Shown here piece by piece: positions 55,039 to 64,000 of a stretch of DNA of 64,000 bases. A program made the translations under genes and the position numbers. The notes beneath the pieces are model-generated. The model made no database searches. It was not told the DNA's origin and saw nothing but the letters and a program-made list of their open reading frames with translations. Source of the DNA: Bryoerythrophyllum caledonicum (Eukaryota; Streptophyta; Bryopsida; Pottiales; Pottiaceae); contig OZ020514.1 in assembly GCA_963971425.1 (NCBI GenBank), forward strand, positions 18,697,406-18,761,405, read 5' to 3'. The stretch's first letter is position 1, and the number at the start of each line of letters is the position of its first letter.

Positions 55039-56502
55039 TCACCATCTATTCAATAAGTTTCTAAGCCGAGTATAATATCCGGCTATAGTTTCTGTGGGAT
55101 ACATTTGAAAACTTTGTAACTGATCCTGCAAAGTATTATGATAAGACTGGGGTCTGAACCTGGTCAAAAATGCTTCTTTTAAAGCATCCCAGTTTATTGG
55201 TTGAGGATCTAATGCCGCATACCACCTCTGAGCTTCCCCTAGTAAATTACCAGGAAAACTAGTGATGTACTTATCAATTGCTAAATTATTAGCTATTGCT
55301 ACTACTTGAAATCTTTCCAAGTAGGAATCTGGATCTTCTCCCAAGTCACCATAGAATATGGGAAATGGAGCTATATTAAGCATCCTATGATGCACCATAG
55401 CAAGGGGATTAACAAAAGGGTCGTCTGGAGTAGGAGGGGTTGAAGGTGGTGAGGATAATGAGGACCTGCTAGAGGTAGAACTAGCAGAAGAAGAGTCAAA
55501 AGGAGAAGTCCTCCCAGAAGTATGTGAGGGGAGTCCAGCTGGACTCTCTTCTCGCACTGGTGGTTCTGAGTGCTCTTCTTCTTTACTTTCACTATTAAAT
55601 AAACTTTCACCTTCTTTAGGCTCACTTTGCTCACCTACATCTAACTTTTCCTCTTTAATAGGATTATACTTAAATTTCGCTCCTTCTACACTAATTTGGT
55701 CAATCTCTTCTTGTATGTCAAAGTTTAAAGTGATAGGTCTAAGAATTTGACTAAAAGCTTCTAATAACTCCTTACGAAACTTATGCTTTTCTTCTTCATT
55801 TTCCAATGGTCTATCATTCAGAAAATGGTCAATAGATTCTTTTGCTTCACTATGAGTAAATATTGGTATTGACTCAAATTCTTGGGCAAAAGGACTTGGA
55901 TAGGGAGTTTCAAAGTTTGTTTGGTCTGAGGAGTTACCTACTTCATATGTACGATTTATTAAAGATTGGGGTATGGGGGTTCTAAACAATCGCTCTAACT
56001 CATCAAGTTGTTGATCATGAATGTTAGGTTTTTCATCCACTTCTTCCTCTTCTGAGGATCCTTCCTTTTCTAAGGATTTAGACCAAACCTTCTCACTTTG
56101 GGTCTCCCAATTTACTTCTTCCGGGCTACTAGAACAACAAGAGTGACTCGTATATTTTTTATCTTTTCTTTTTCTTATATATTTCTTCCTAGGATTTTTT
56201 AAGGCTGCAAATACTAACTCTTCTGGGGTAAATTGTGGTGTCTTTGTGTCTGACTGAGGAGAATTTGGAGGATCGGGTAGTGTTTTATATGTTGTCTCCT
56301 TTTTAGTTTGTCTCAATGCCTTTTCTAAGGCTATTTCTATTTCCTCATCTAGTTTGAAGGGAGAAGGAGTTGTAACAGTGTTAAAGGTAGGATTATGTAC
56401 TCCTAACACTATAGTTGGTTGTTTCCTCTCTACCCTTTTCTTATAACGTTGAGCTCTCTCGACTTTTTGTTTCTCTCTTTTCTCTTTGTCTTTTCCTGAC
56501 AT
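55039..56502 (-). CDS. gag: Element A gag, cut by one TGA
   Basis: 487 codons from ATG 56502 (MSGKDKEKREKQKVERAQ). The N-terminal ~340 residues are basic, then acidic and Ser/Pro-rich. From about residue 365 the capsid domain typical of plant Gypsy gag begins (FYGDLGEDPDSYLERFQ, LLGEAQRWYAALDPQ, FLTRFRPQ, TIAGYYTRLRNLLNRW). It stops at TGA 55039-55041 in the middle of that domain, and the same frame continues as pol. CGA to TGA in a CpG is the simplest explanation. Gag would form the particle; zinc knuckles follow after the stop. A programmed readthrough here is unlikely because the capsid itself would be truncated. Confidence 0.88.
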   Translation of the reverse strand: MSGKDKEKREKQKVERAQRYKKRVERKQPTIVLGVHNPTFNTVTTPSPFKLDEEIEIALEKALRQTKKETTYKTLPDPPNSPQSDTKTPQFTPEELVFAALKNPRKKYIRKRKDKKYTSHSCCSSSPEEVNWETQSEKVWSKSLEKEGSSEEEEVDEKPNIHDQQLDELERLFRTPIPQSLINRTYEVGNSSDQTNFETPYPSPFAQEFESIPIFTHSEAKESIDHFLNDRPLENEEEKHKFRKELLEAFSQILRPITLNFDIQEEIDQISVEGAKFKYNPIKEEKLDVGEQSEPKEGESLFNSESKEEEHSEPPVREESPAGLPSHTSGRTSPFDSSSASSTSSRSSLSSPPSTPPTPDDPFVNPLAMVHHRMLNIAPFPIFYGDLGEDPDSYLERFQVVAIANNLAIDKYITSFPGNLLGEAQRWYAALDPQPINWDALKEAFLTRFRPQSYHNTLQDQLQSFQMYPTETIAGYYTRLRNLLNRW

Positions 56503-56560
56503 TAGTAATCCCCATAGGTTTTTTATTTTTATCCTTATTCTGAACTTAATTTTTAAATTT

Positions 56561-56845
56561 TTAATTTAAACAAAGATAAATTGCTTCCTCCGTAAGCTTC
56601 ATTCCCTCAACTTCCCATGCAATGTTTCGTGGATACTTATACATAGTTAGTAAGGCTCCCATTTCATTTTCTCCCAACCATTCACTGGCTATACCTATTA
56701 AAAAGTCTATCTCACTTTCGGCTATTTTCAAATATCCCCCATCATAAGGTCCTATACGGTGATACGCACAAATTGTAGTGATTAATCTCCTAATTATTTT
56801 CCCACCATTAACTGGGGTACATAAAGGATCACTCTCTCGGTTCAT
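56561..56845 (-). CDS. Small ORF d of element A (94 residues), paralogue of ORF c
   Basis: Starts MNRESDPL and ends 58 bases before gag. Its C-terminal two thirds matches ORF c: YLKIAESEIDFLIGIASEWL and then GENEMGALLTMYKYPRN against YLDIVETEIERLIEQAKEWL and GELEIGELLAYLGYPIN, and both end in EA-x-x-LC. Predicted helical and soluble, with no known motif. Position upstream of gag and tight packing suggest translation from the same polycistronic RNA. Function unknown. Confidence 0.6.
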   Translation of the reverse strand: MNRESDPLCTPVNGGKIIRRLITTICAYHRIGPYDGGYLKIAESEIDFLIGIASEWLGENEMGALLTMYKYPRNIAWEVEGMKLTEEAIYLCLN

Positions 56846-56893
56846 TTTGTCATTGGGGTACTTGTATGGTATTTCAAGGAATTATAAAGAATT

Positions 56894-57175
56894 TTAACTT
56901 GAACAAAGGTGGAGAGCCTCCATGGATAGGTTTAATTCCTTCTCTTTATTTATGGGGTAACCTAAATATGCCAACAATTCCCCTATCTCAAGTTCACCCA
57001 ACCATTCTTTTGCTTGTTCAATCAATCTCTCTATTTCAGTTTCTACTATATCCAAATATTTCCTATCCTGACTAATGAAAGTTTCATAATAAGCTATTCT
57101 TGCATATAAGAATTTAAGGGACTTATTTCTTTCACTTTTAGAATTTAGGCGTTCAATTTTTCTCATTTGCTCCAT
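56894..57175 (-). CDS. Small ORF c of element A (93 residues), paralogue of ORF d
   Basis: Starts MEQMRKIERL, overlapping the end of ORF b by 23 bases in another frame, and ends 48 bases before ORF d. It shares with ORF d an Ile/Leu/Glu-rich core ending in EWLGE-x-E-x-G-x-LL and YP. An N-terminal basic helix (KIERLNSKSERNKSLKFLY) precedes it. No known domain is recognised. The conservation between c and d suggests duplication with retained protein sequence. Confidence 0.6.
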   Translation of the reverse strand: MEQMRKIERLNSKSERNKSLKFLYARIAYYETFISQDRKYLDIVETEIERLIEQAKEWLGELEIGELLAYLGYPINKEKELNLSMEALHLCSS

Positions 57176-57461
57176 TGAGGTAACAATAGTGACGCCAATC
57201 AGTCAGGGTAAATGGTTCTATCTTAAATTCTCGTGACAGTGGTTCTATTATTAATTCTCTTGGGTAATTGAATTTTTGTAAGAAAGTATTGATGATTTTT
57301 TTTCTATTAATGGAATGTTGGTTGTTGTCTTTAATACATTCTATTTCTGTCCCCAAAAGTCTAAATAATTTCCCTTCATTGTATTGAATTTTAGAATAAA
57401 TTATTAACAATCTTTTCAACCTTGTCCGTTGTTCCTTAAAAGTTTCATTTGAGGAACTCAT
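57153..57461 (-). CDS. Small ORF b of element A (102 residues), probable divergent paralogue of c and d
   Basis: Starts MSSSNETFKEQRTRLKRLL, six bases after the stop of ORF a. Weak but collinear resemblance to c and d: LLIIYSKIQYNEGKLFRLLG then TEIE, and FNYPRELI at the place of the YP motif. Its C-terminus (TLTDWRHYCYLNG) differs. Function unknown. Confidence 0.5.
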   Translation of the reverse strand: MSSSNETFKEQRTRLKRLLIIYSKIQYNEGKLFRLLGTEIECIKDNNQHSINRKKIINTFLQKFNYPRELIIEPLSREFKIEPFTLTDWRHYCYLNGANEKN

Positions 57462-57467
57462 TTTTTT

Positions 57468-57965
57468 TTAAATACATAATAAATCAAAGGCTACACTCAC
57501 GGGAACTTCTGGATCTTTAGATAAGAAGTCGGGAAAGAATACTTTGCTCTCTAAGTTTTGTTTACTATAAACAAAGATATAAGTTTCTTGATTAAACTTG
57601 TATCCGTTCCAAGCCCCTAAGCCTCTAGAAATTAATGGTTGTGTTTGAAGTTTCAATCTACCATATTGAGCAAAAAGGTAGTGTAGTTGATATTTTAAAT
57701 ATAAAGTCTTTTTCTTGACAATTACTTCATTAAAACCCTCACCCTTATTCCACACTTTGTTTAAAATTAATTGTTTAATTTCTAAGGGTAGTTGTTCAAA
57801 TTTTTCATTAAATGATTGATCAATTTTTAGGTGAGCCCCATAAAATTGAAATCCTTGTCCGTAATACGCACCTCTATAGACACGATAAAGGGCGCTAAAC
57901 AAATATGGACCACTAAAGAAGTCACTCAAGGTTTCTTCAGAAACCTCCCATGGAAAAGTAGACAT
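57468..57965 (-). CDS. Small ORF a of element A (165 residues), unknown
   Basis: First ORF after the primer site. I use the ATG at 57965 (MSTFPWEVSEETLSDFF); the frame extends slightly upstream without an ATG. Aromatic-rich globular sequence (GPYLFSALYRVYRGAYYGQG, YLKYQLHYLFAQYGRLKLQ, SRGLGAWNGYKFNQETYIFV). No signal peptide, membrane span or zinc motif. Not obviously related to ORFs b-d. Some large plant Gypsy elements (Ogre type) have a gene between the 5' LTR and gag, but I see no specific similarity. Function unknown. Confidence 0.55.
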   Translation of the reverse strand: MSTFPWEVSEETLSDFFSGPYLFSALYRVYRGAYYGQGFQFYGAHLKIDQSFNEKFEQLPLEIKQLILNKVWNKGEGFNEVIVKKKTLYLKYQLHYLFAQYGRLKLQTQPLISRGLGAWNGYKFNQETYIFVYSKQNLESKVFFPDFLSKDPEVPVSVAFDLLCI

Positions 57966-58142
57966 GTTGTAACAACATGTCTTCACTCTTTACAAATTTT
58001 AATTTTTAAATTTTTTAAATAATGTTTTTCAAAGTTTATAACTTCACATAAAACTAAATGCTATGATAGTTTACTTAAGTAATTGACTTAAGTTTGACAG
58101 CTTTCCTAATTAAAATTACTTAAAAAAAAAAACTTGACGGTA
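57966..58142 (-). other. Element A leader between the primer site and ORF a
   Basis: About 180 bases of AT-rich leader. No ORF of note. Confidence 0.5.
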
Positions 58143-58163
58143 CCATCCCCAGCATGGTCGCCA
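58143..58163 (-). promoter_or_regulatory. Primer binding site of element A
   Basis: On the minus strand, six T after the 5' LTR end, the sequence TGGCGACCATGCTGGGGAT begins. It has TGG as needed to pair with the tRNA CCA end and resembles the Asp-tRNA site known from Athila/Tat elements, with about four mismatches by eye. Confidence 0.6.
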
Positions 58164-58169
58164 AAAAAA

Positions 58170-60156
58170 TGTAGCGATGGTTTTCACCACTCTAAGAAAA
58201 CACCCAAGTGTACCCACACCTCATAGGATTCGTTACGGGGATGATCATACGCCTAGTTTTAAGTATTTGGAGATTAATTGTGTCGTTAAAGCTATCTTTT
58301 TAGTTAATTCTTAAGGTTATCTATCTATTTTTAGGGAATTAGGGCGGTTAGCATCACTCTTAAGGGATCCACCCACAAAGTCTAATCCCAAAGGATCTCT
58401 CGTGCCTTAAGACGGAACATTAGTCCTTCTAAGATTGTGCTTATGCCACTAATCCTTAAACACTTGCCACACTGGGCTAATGGAAGTTTCCATTAAGTCT
58501 CATTGCATTGGTTCTTTTAATTACAATCTTTAAGAATTCAAATTCTTACCTCATGCAAAATTGCTCCACTTTTCACGTCCGTCCACTAAATCCACGTAAT
58601 CACGTTCTTAAGACAAGGATTAGTCTCAAAAATCACATACACAAGTTAACTTAAGTCTTAAGGAATTTCAGCTCTTAAGTCTCCACTTAAGTTCACCTTT
58701 CCACAATTATCCCTTAAAGACCACGGTGTTCCACACTTACTCGTACCACTTAGTCTTTAAGATGTCTGAATTTTACTTAAGACTTCGCTCTTAGTTGACT
58801 CCATGTTCTTAAGAACACAGTTTCTGTCCTTGAGTTCTTAAACACTCACTTACTCAATCGGGACTGATTCTTAAGAACCTGTACTGTCTAGACCAATTCA
58901 GCCCTACAGTGTTCTTAAGTTTCTGTCTTAAGACTTCCAGAATCGGGAATGCATCTCACTGAATGCAAATGATGTCCCATATTCTCACTCATACGGATCT
59001 TAAGTCCCAGCCCTTAAACTTAAGGGTCTACTGGTACTTAAGATCTCAATCTTCATAAGCTTATGTATCCAAACTTGGACTTAAGATTCTTAAGTTTCTA
59101 TGTTCTGTTCTTAAGTCTTTCTTTGGGATTTATTCCTTATTTTCTCTCTTATGCTAGATTCTTTTAAATACTCACAACTTAGCCTACCTTAGAGAATCCA
59201 TTCTATTAAGGTTAGACTTAATGCCAATTTTTTGTGTGCATAATATGACACTCTTGCCATGCATCAAGGTATGCCACTCTTGATGTTTATTGCATCAAAT
59301 TGCATTAACATGAATAAGAACTCCATTCTTATTCTTATGATACTCAAGTTATGCTCACTCACACTCGAGATCTTATTAAGTACTTATGCATCACACATCT
59401 CATGTACTAAGTCACTTAATTTCACATTATCTCCATTAATCTTCACACTCATGATTAATGCTCCAACACACACACAAGGTCACACACACGACCTTAGTAG
59501 TTAGGGTATTTCCCTAACTTATTTCATGAAGAATAAATATACCATGCATTCATGCATAGGAATTTTATCCACAATTAATACCTAATGCATGCACTTGTAT
59601 TTACAACACACAATGTCAAATTTATGCAATGAAGTTCACATAATATTGCAATTATACATATAACTCAAGTCACAAGACTCTACATATGCAAATTCAATAA
59701 CAATTATATATTCATATATAAAATTAAATACTCTTACAACATTAAGAGTCATCAACTAGCTCTTTCACCTAAAGCTAGGGCTCACTCCAACCTTCCTTCA
59801 AGGAATTTCTATGGTAATGGCCAAGAATGCTAAAAATTCAAGCTAGTCATTCTACTCAACATCCAAGAGGCACACCTCTTGGCAAGAGGTTTTTCCTATC
59901 ATTAACCATTAAGATTAATTCCACTAAATCTTCACATCTCTTCATATCTATTCATGAAAAGGTACAACCTATCCAAAGGGTGCGAGTCCAACCCTTTTCC
60001 CATTATTTCCTTATTCTTGGATATGAATAGGTACTTTCCACCTAATTATCTACTTAGTGTAAACTTAATCATTAATTTTTTAATTCTCCATATATCTACA
60101 ACCCTTTTTACACTTAATTTTCGGAAAAAAGCTAATTTTGTCATTTTGGCTCGACA
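58170..60156 (-). mobile_element. Element A 5' LTR (right copy)
   Basis: Same 1,987-bp length as the left copy and TG...CA ends (TGTAGCG / CTCGACA), followed by AGGTG. The exact promoter was not resolved. Confidence 0.95.
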
Positions 60157-60161
60157 AGGTG
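60157..60161. repeat. Target site duplication of element A, right
   Basis: AGGTG, identical to 40722-40726. Confidence 0.9.
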
Positions 60162-60776
60162 CGTCAGGTACGCCAGCAGCGGGGACCCTGCCTTCCGGTT
60201 CCGGTGGAAATTCTTGACCAGTCGCTCCACCAACTGTTCCATGAGAGAGCCCCAATCGACCGTGATCTTCTCCCGCATGGCTCCCAAGAACGTCGCCGCC
60301 CACTTCAGTACCAAGCGCTTGGATTTCTCCGGGTGAAAAATAGGGTTTAGAAACCCTATTACAATCTGGGCTCTTGGGTCAGCCAGGTCGTCGATGGAAT
60401 ACCCTTCTTTCGGATCAGCCGGCCCCCGGAAATCGTTGTTCGTGAGCTCGTCCTTCCGCTCCGCCACCTTGATGTCCCCATCGGCAAAAGCATACGTCCG
60501 CTTCCAGTCTGCCCGGGTCCACTTCTCCGGGTGCACTCGTATACTACCGTCGTACTGGTTATCCGGAGCGCCGATCAGCTCCGTCACGACCTTCTCGTCT
60601 TTCGTTCCCCATGCTACAGCTATCAGACCGGAGCACCCCATGATGTCCAGGAAGTGGAACAACGTATGAAGATCACGGTCCGCCGTGGGGTACTCCGGTA
60701 TCACCCTCACGATGGGTGGTCCCCCGATGGCAGTGCTCTTCACCTTCTCCTGTTTCCCTGCTCATTCACCGGCCAT
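60157..60776 (-). pseudogene. Unit C protein in C3, N-terminal third
   Basis: Starts at ATG 60776 (MAGE, then TGA at 60762-60764), then open to the element A junction at AYLTHL. It aligns with the N-terminal globular region of the C1 protein: MGCSGLIAVAWGTKDEKVV, APDNQYDGSIRVHPEKW, ADPKEGYSIDDL, GFLNPIFHPEKSKR. The frame resumes at 40726 with only the AGGTG duplication between. One early stop makes it a pseudogene unless a downstream ATG is used. Confidence 0.78.
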
Positions 60777-61334
60777 GGTGCTCTTCCGGTCGAACCTGCA
60801 CGCACTGACCTCACAAAGACTCTCCACTACTGTCGGATGCTTGACGAGCAACCGGTTTAGAAACTAGCAAAAAGAAGCAAGAGAAAAAAGAATCGAAAAA
60901 AACGCGGGGGTAGGTAAGAAGAGGAAGAAGAAGATAACTGATTTGGGAAGTTCCGTCGGTTGCTCTTTTAACAACGGCCCTAAGGTACGGAATTCTCCAA
61001 CGGTAGTGACGTCACTATCAAAGTTTTATAACGACTCTGATGTCACCATTCCCATTATGACAGATTTTGTAACAGGTATCTACTAATTCTTTCTCCCGGT
61101 TCTAGGTTCTTCGAGGTAGCTCAGCTTATAACCGGATCCAGTCGTGACTGGCCGTCCGGATTACGCACTTTGATAGAGCTTTTGAGGACTTAACCGGTCC
61201 GACCATTATCTTATCTTCTAATTTCTGATTCCGTACTACATTACTTAATTTTACTCATCTTTTACCACTAATTTTTTTTATTTAAACCGGATTTTACGGT
61301 TAACTTCCGGAAACCGGTGGGACGGCTTCCCACA
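60777..61334 (-). promoter_or_regulatory. 5' noncoding part of unit C3 with TATA-like box
   Basis: Matches 20546-21051 in reverse, starting from the CCCACA end. TTAAAAGAG (minus strand, near 60963-60971) takes the place of the TATTTAAG of C1. Noncoding and rich in CCGG. Confidence 0.5.
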
Positions 61335-61339
61335 TATTC
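61335..61339. repeat. Target site duplication of unit C3, right
   Basis: TATTC, identical to 38055-38059. Confidence 0.85.
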
Positions 61340-61419
61340 CTACATCTAGTCCGTTTTAGAGTTGAGGTTTCCAATGGCGCTTCCAAGGTGGGGCGTTGAG
61401 ATCGAGTGGAACGGGACAT
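61335..61419 (-). pseudogene. gag: Element B gag, first codons
   Basis: From ATG 61419 (after a TAG) the minus strand reads MSRSTRSQRPTLEAPLE and on into the C3 junction. With one TATTC copy removed, this frame is continuous with the gag frame that resumes at 38059. The start choice is an inference. Confidence 0.5.
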
Positions 61420-62970
61420 CTACTCCAAGTCAAATCCAAGCTTCAATCCACGTGGCTTCCATCCAATTCCAGGGTGATAAGGTATCTACTACGCATTCGA
61501 TCTTATCAACGTGCTTGTGAGTAACGAGAGTATGTAGAATTTGCACGTGTGGCCACTTCCACCTACATCACCTTAATCACACTCTATACGGAAGACCACC
61601 AGAACCAAGACAATAATTTTAAAAATATTATTTTAAAGCTCGATGAAGCCGCCGAAGAAATCTGTTCAAAGGACTTACCCATCATGGGCAACAACAAAGA
61701 GCTAACTCATTGAGAAGTGTCTCCACGGGCATCACCCCGTGCAAAGCCAAATCCCAACAAGCGCCATACAATACAAACCCAACTGTGGGGCTGACCTAGA
61801 TCTTAGCAATGGAAGGTGTGATCCTTGGTATCCTTGGTAACCCCCTTGGTAACCCCCTTGGTAACTCCCTTGGAAACACTCCGGTAGCACCCTCGGTATC
61901 CCTTTTCACCTTCCACGGACTAAGTTAGGCATTACCCACTAGGAAGGAAACAACATATAATACGGGACAAAATCCATAAAATGTGTGGACTTGGATTATC
62001 ACCGAGCAGAGAACGTACATGGCTGCGTCTCCAGCCAACCTGTCACAGTTAATTCGAATACGACCGTGGTCCTATACGCAACTAACGAAACTAATGGCCA
62101 GCTAGGTAATTAATCAATAAGTTTTAGAGGGAAATTACGTACCTCAAGCAACTCCCGCCAATCCACCGTTAGCACAAGTTCGTTGCATACAAGAGTTCTA
62201 GCTGGCCAAGTTTTACCGAATCTAAGGCAATTCTCCGTGAGGCACAAGGTTCCAAATTCTTAATCACAATATCTATTCTAGCATAATTCTAAGTTACTTA
62301 ACGCGGTCCTAATGCCATGAAGAAGGTCTAGGATACATACCTCAAGCCGCGCTCCTTCCTATCACGACCCTAGCTTCTTGATGATCCTTCATAGCTCCAA
62401 CTCTCCTCCATGGTAGCTCATTCAACCATACATACAATTAACTTGCAACAAATAAATAAATAAAAACTCCAACAAATACCAAGTTGTATTCACTTTGGTG
62501 GTTAGTCAAGCGTGGGGGGAAGGAAGGGGCGCCCTTGTCCCATACCCGGGCTAATGCACCCTTCCCCTTTGGCCTAGGAGCTCACTGGAAATTCTTACGA
62601 AAAACCGTGGGAGGGCCTCAACCTTTCACCCCTAGGCCCCTTGCTCAACACAAAGCTACAAGACTAGAAGGGGATCCCTCCAACACAAGGTGTTTGTGGT
62701 TGGAAGGTTGGGAAACCACACTCCCTTCTAGACCCCCACCTTTAAACACAACTTGGTACACACATACACTTACAATACTCAAAATACACACACACAACTA
62801 ACAACTAACAACTAACAATTAATACACAAGGGAGTTGAGCACTTACCTCAAGCTTCACAACGCCGCTCCATGCACCACAAAATCTAAAAGCGTTTGCACC
62901 TACATCCAAGGTAGAACAATCAATACAACCAAACCATAAACACACCAGGCTCCCGGTAGACGCACCAAAA
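61420..62970 (-). other. Element B leader between the 5' LTR and gag
   Basis: About 1.5 kb without a gene. A short repeat CCTTGGTAACCC recurs several times at 61822-61880. Next to the LTR (62950-62967) the minus strand reads TGGTGCGTCTACCGGGAG, a candidate primer binding site starting with TGG three bases after the LTR end. Confidence 0.5.
61822..61880. repeat. Short CCTTGGTAACCC-type tandem repeat
   Basis: CCTTGGTA(A/T)(C/T)CC-like words repeat about five times with 10 to 13 bases spacing. Confidence 0.75.
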
Positions 62971-64000
62971 TGTGAGCCAAATAAACCGTCCCTACCGGGT
63001 GGCCTATCTTGAACACAAGTTCCTAAAATCGGGATACAACCCCATATGCAATCATCAGTGGAACTAACCATTCATGCTACCATCATGTCATAGTGGTTAG
63101 GTTGTGGTTACTAAATGTTTTGGTGGACCTAGGGGTGTTGATGATTGAATTCAGCCTTAAGGAGGTTCCGAACTTCATACACACATAAATTTTACCCTAG
63201 GACTCCGTTTTTCAATGTTTTAAAGTTTAGATAGGTTCAACTCAACCTTATGGACTTGATTAGACCCTCAAAGACCACTTCCAGATCAAGGCGTGACCCT
63301 GACAGCAGCAGACAGCAGACAAGCTTCCTTTTCTTATCCAGAATTTATATGCCCATTATCTCCTAGGTTTTAACTCCGTTTTTTATGTTCATTTTTTGAA
63401 TCCTTAGTGTTTTTTTGTGTTTAATGTAATGGCAGCATTCAATTACCTATCCAACTTAACCCAGGACTCACAGCCCAGCATTCAACAGTACAAGACTCAA
63501 CTTTTACGTTTATTCAAAACCATGTACCATACATCACGTGCACATCACATACATTCACACAAGGAGCCTTACTCGAACATCATGCCATCCACGTACCTCC
63601 ACTTGCGTTTACCTACTATTTTCTTATTAAAACCGATAGTGTTGTTACGTTTGAAAGGAAACCCTAATTCTATTGAAAATTGGGCAGCGCTTCCGCGCAA
63701 TGGTTGTAACTAGAAAATTTAGGGTTCCTTCTCCACAAGCAATCAAGATGATAATGAATCAATTGGGAGAGGAAGGAGGCTCCCAGACCCCGCTCAATTC
63801 ACCCTCTGCCGTGTTCGTGTTCGTTCTTGTGATTGTGTTGTCCTCCTCTTCTTGGTGTTGTGGTCGTCTTCCGCTTCTGTGATTGTGTCGTCCTCCTCTT
63901 GTTGGTGCTCTTCACTCCGCAGCCCGTATCTTCGTCATCACAACTTTGATCCACACATTCTTGATCTTGTTGGAAAGCCAACGCTCTGATCTCTCTACTC
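62971..64000 (-). mobile_element. Element B 5' LTR (right copy), partial
   Basis: Starts TGTGAGCC and matches 29480-30450 closely, with an extra ~50-bp duplication near 63845-63895. It runs off the window. No gene. Confidence 0.8.

Larger units (their letters stand above)
40727..60156 (-). mobile_element. Element A: young, nearly complete 19.4-kb Ty3/Gypsy element
   Basis: Two 1,987-bp direct repeats (40727-42713 and 58170-60156) with TG...CA ends, a constant offset of 17,443 bases and only three differences seen, flanked by AGGTG. On the minus strand from the right: LTR, primer site, four small ORFs, gag, pol, spacer, ORF-X, spacer, polypurine tract, LTR. Pol has RT before integrase and no chromodomain, which points to the non-chromovirus (Athila/Tat-like) plant branch. 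Gag-pol and ORF-X each have one stop, so this copy is probably not autonomous, although it is very recent. Confidence 0.95.
38060..61334 (-). mobile_element. Unit C3, inserted in element B gag and itself cut by element A
   Basis: Ends TGTCGTAGTTTG (38060) and CCCACA (61334) in plus orientation, matching the ends of C1 in reverse, with the perfect duplication TATTC. Taking out element A and one AGGTG copy leaves about 3.84 kb, almost the length of C1 (3.81 kb). It carries the same gene, split at codon level by element A. The unit is on the minus strand. Confidence 0.85.
29480..64000 (-). mobile_element. Ty3/Gypsy element B, decayed, cut by unit C3, running out of the window
   Basis: The left LTR starts at 29480 (TGTGAGCC). 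The same start and at least 1 kb of similar sequence recur in direct orientation at 62971 to the window end, giving the second LTR. Between them, on the minus strand, lie gag (61419-61335, then 38059-35933) and pol (35750-32086), with the C3 unit inserted in gag. The right LTR copy has an extra ~50-bp duplication near 63850. The outer duplication partner of TCCAG (29475-29479) would be outside the window. Confidence 0.75.

Noticed and set aside
55039..55041. TGA between gag and pol as a programmed readthrough site
   Set aside because: It falls inside the capsid domain, not at a domain boundary, and is explained by CGA to TGA.
40727..60156. Element A as an endogenous pararetrovirus because of its polycistronic 5' block
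   Set aside because: It has LTRs, an integrase, a polypurine tract and a target duplication, so it is an LTR retrotransposon.

Overview
The window looks like a stretch of a large, repeat-packed land-plant nuclear genome. It holds Ty3/Gypsy retrotransposons without chromodomains, a plant-type hAT transposon with BED, DUF659 and hAT-dimerisation regions, and a CACTA-type miniature element. I see no convincing single-copy host gene, rRNA, tRNA or CRISPR array. The species cannot be named from the sequence; a big-genome plant, possibly a non-seed plant, is only an impression. All alignments below were made by eye.

Left part (1-29 kb). The first ~5 kb is AT-rich with only a decayed coiled-coil coding remnant. 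A decayed retroelement gag with two zinc knuckles (4995-7106) continues as a protease remnant (11773-12780). It was split by a complete hAT element (7107-11772), which has a CAGGGTTGT terminal repeat and an 8-bp target duplication with one mismatch. Next comes a 5'-truncated Gypsy copy on the + strand (A2): pol (12.80-15.53 kb), a spacer, a large coiled-coil gene called ORF-X here (17.09-20.14 kb), a purine tract and the start of its 3' LTR (20299). That LTR is split by a 3.8-kb unit (C1, 20546-24354) with TG...CA ends, a GTCGA target duplication and its own 662-codon gene. Beyond lie the rest of the A2 LTR, a hAT-end fragment, two unrecognised coding remnants and a 175-bp CACTA-type miniature element.

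Right part (28.97-64 kb) is a nest four levels deep, all minus strand. A second C unit (C2, from 28970) is cut at 29479 by Gypsy element B (29480 to beyond 64000; LTR copies at 29480-31927 and from 62971). B's gag is cut by a third C unit (C3, 38060-61334, duplication TATTC). The gene inside C3 is cut by a very young 19.4-kb Gypsy element A (40727-60156, duplication AGGTG, two 1987-bp LTRs differing at three sites seen).

Element A is the best candidate for an undescribed system. Reading from its 5' LTR it has an Asp-tRNA-like primer site, then a compact block of four small ORFs, three of which look like tandem paralogues. Gag-pol follows with four zinc knuckles, protease, RT, RNase H and integrase in one frame, broken by one TGA. 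Then come a spacer, ORF-X (about 1,150 codons, broken by one TAG), a second spacer, a purine tract and the 3' LTR. A2 keeps the pol - spacer - ORF-X - purine tract - LTR order, so ORF-X is a stable part of the family. The C units are the second candidate. They are integrated like LTRs but carry a coding gene and have no LTRs of their own, so they are best read as solo LTRs of a family that keeps a gene inside its LTR, or as a new kind of LTR-less unit moved by a retroelement integrase.
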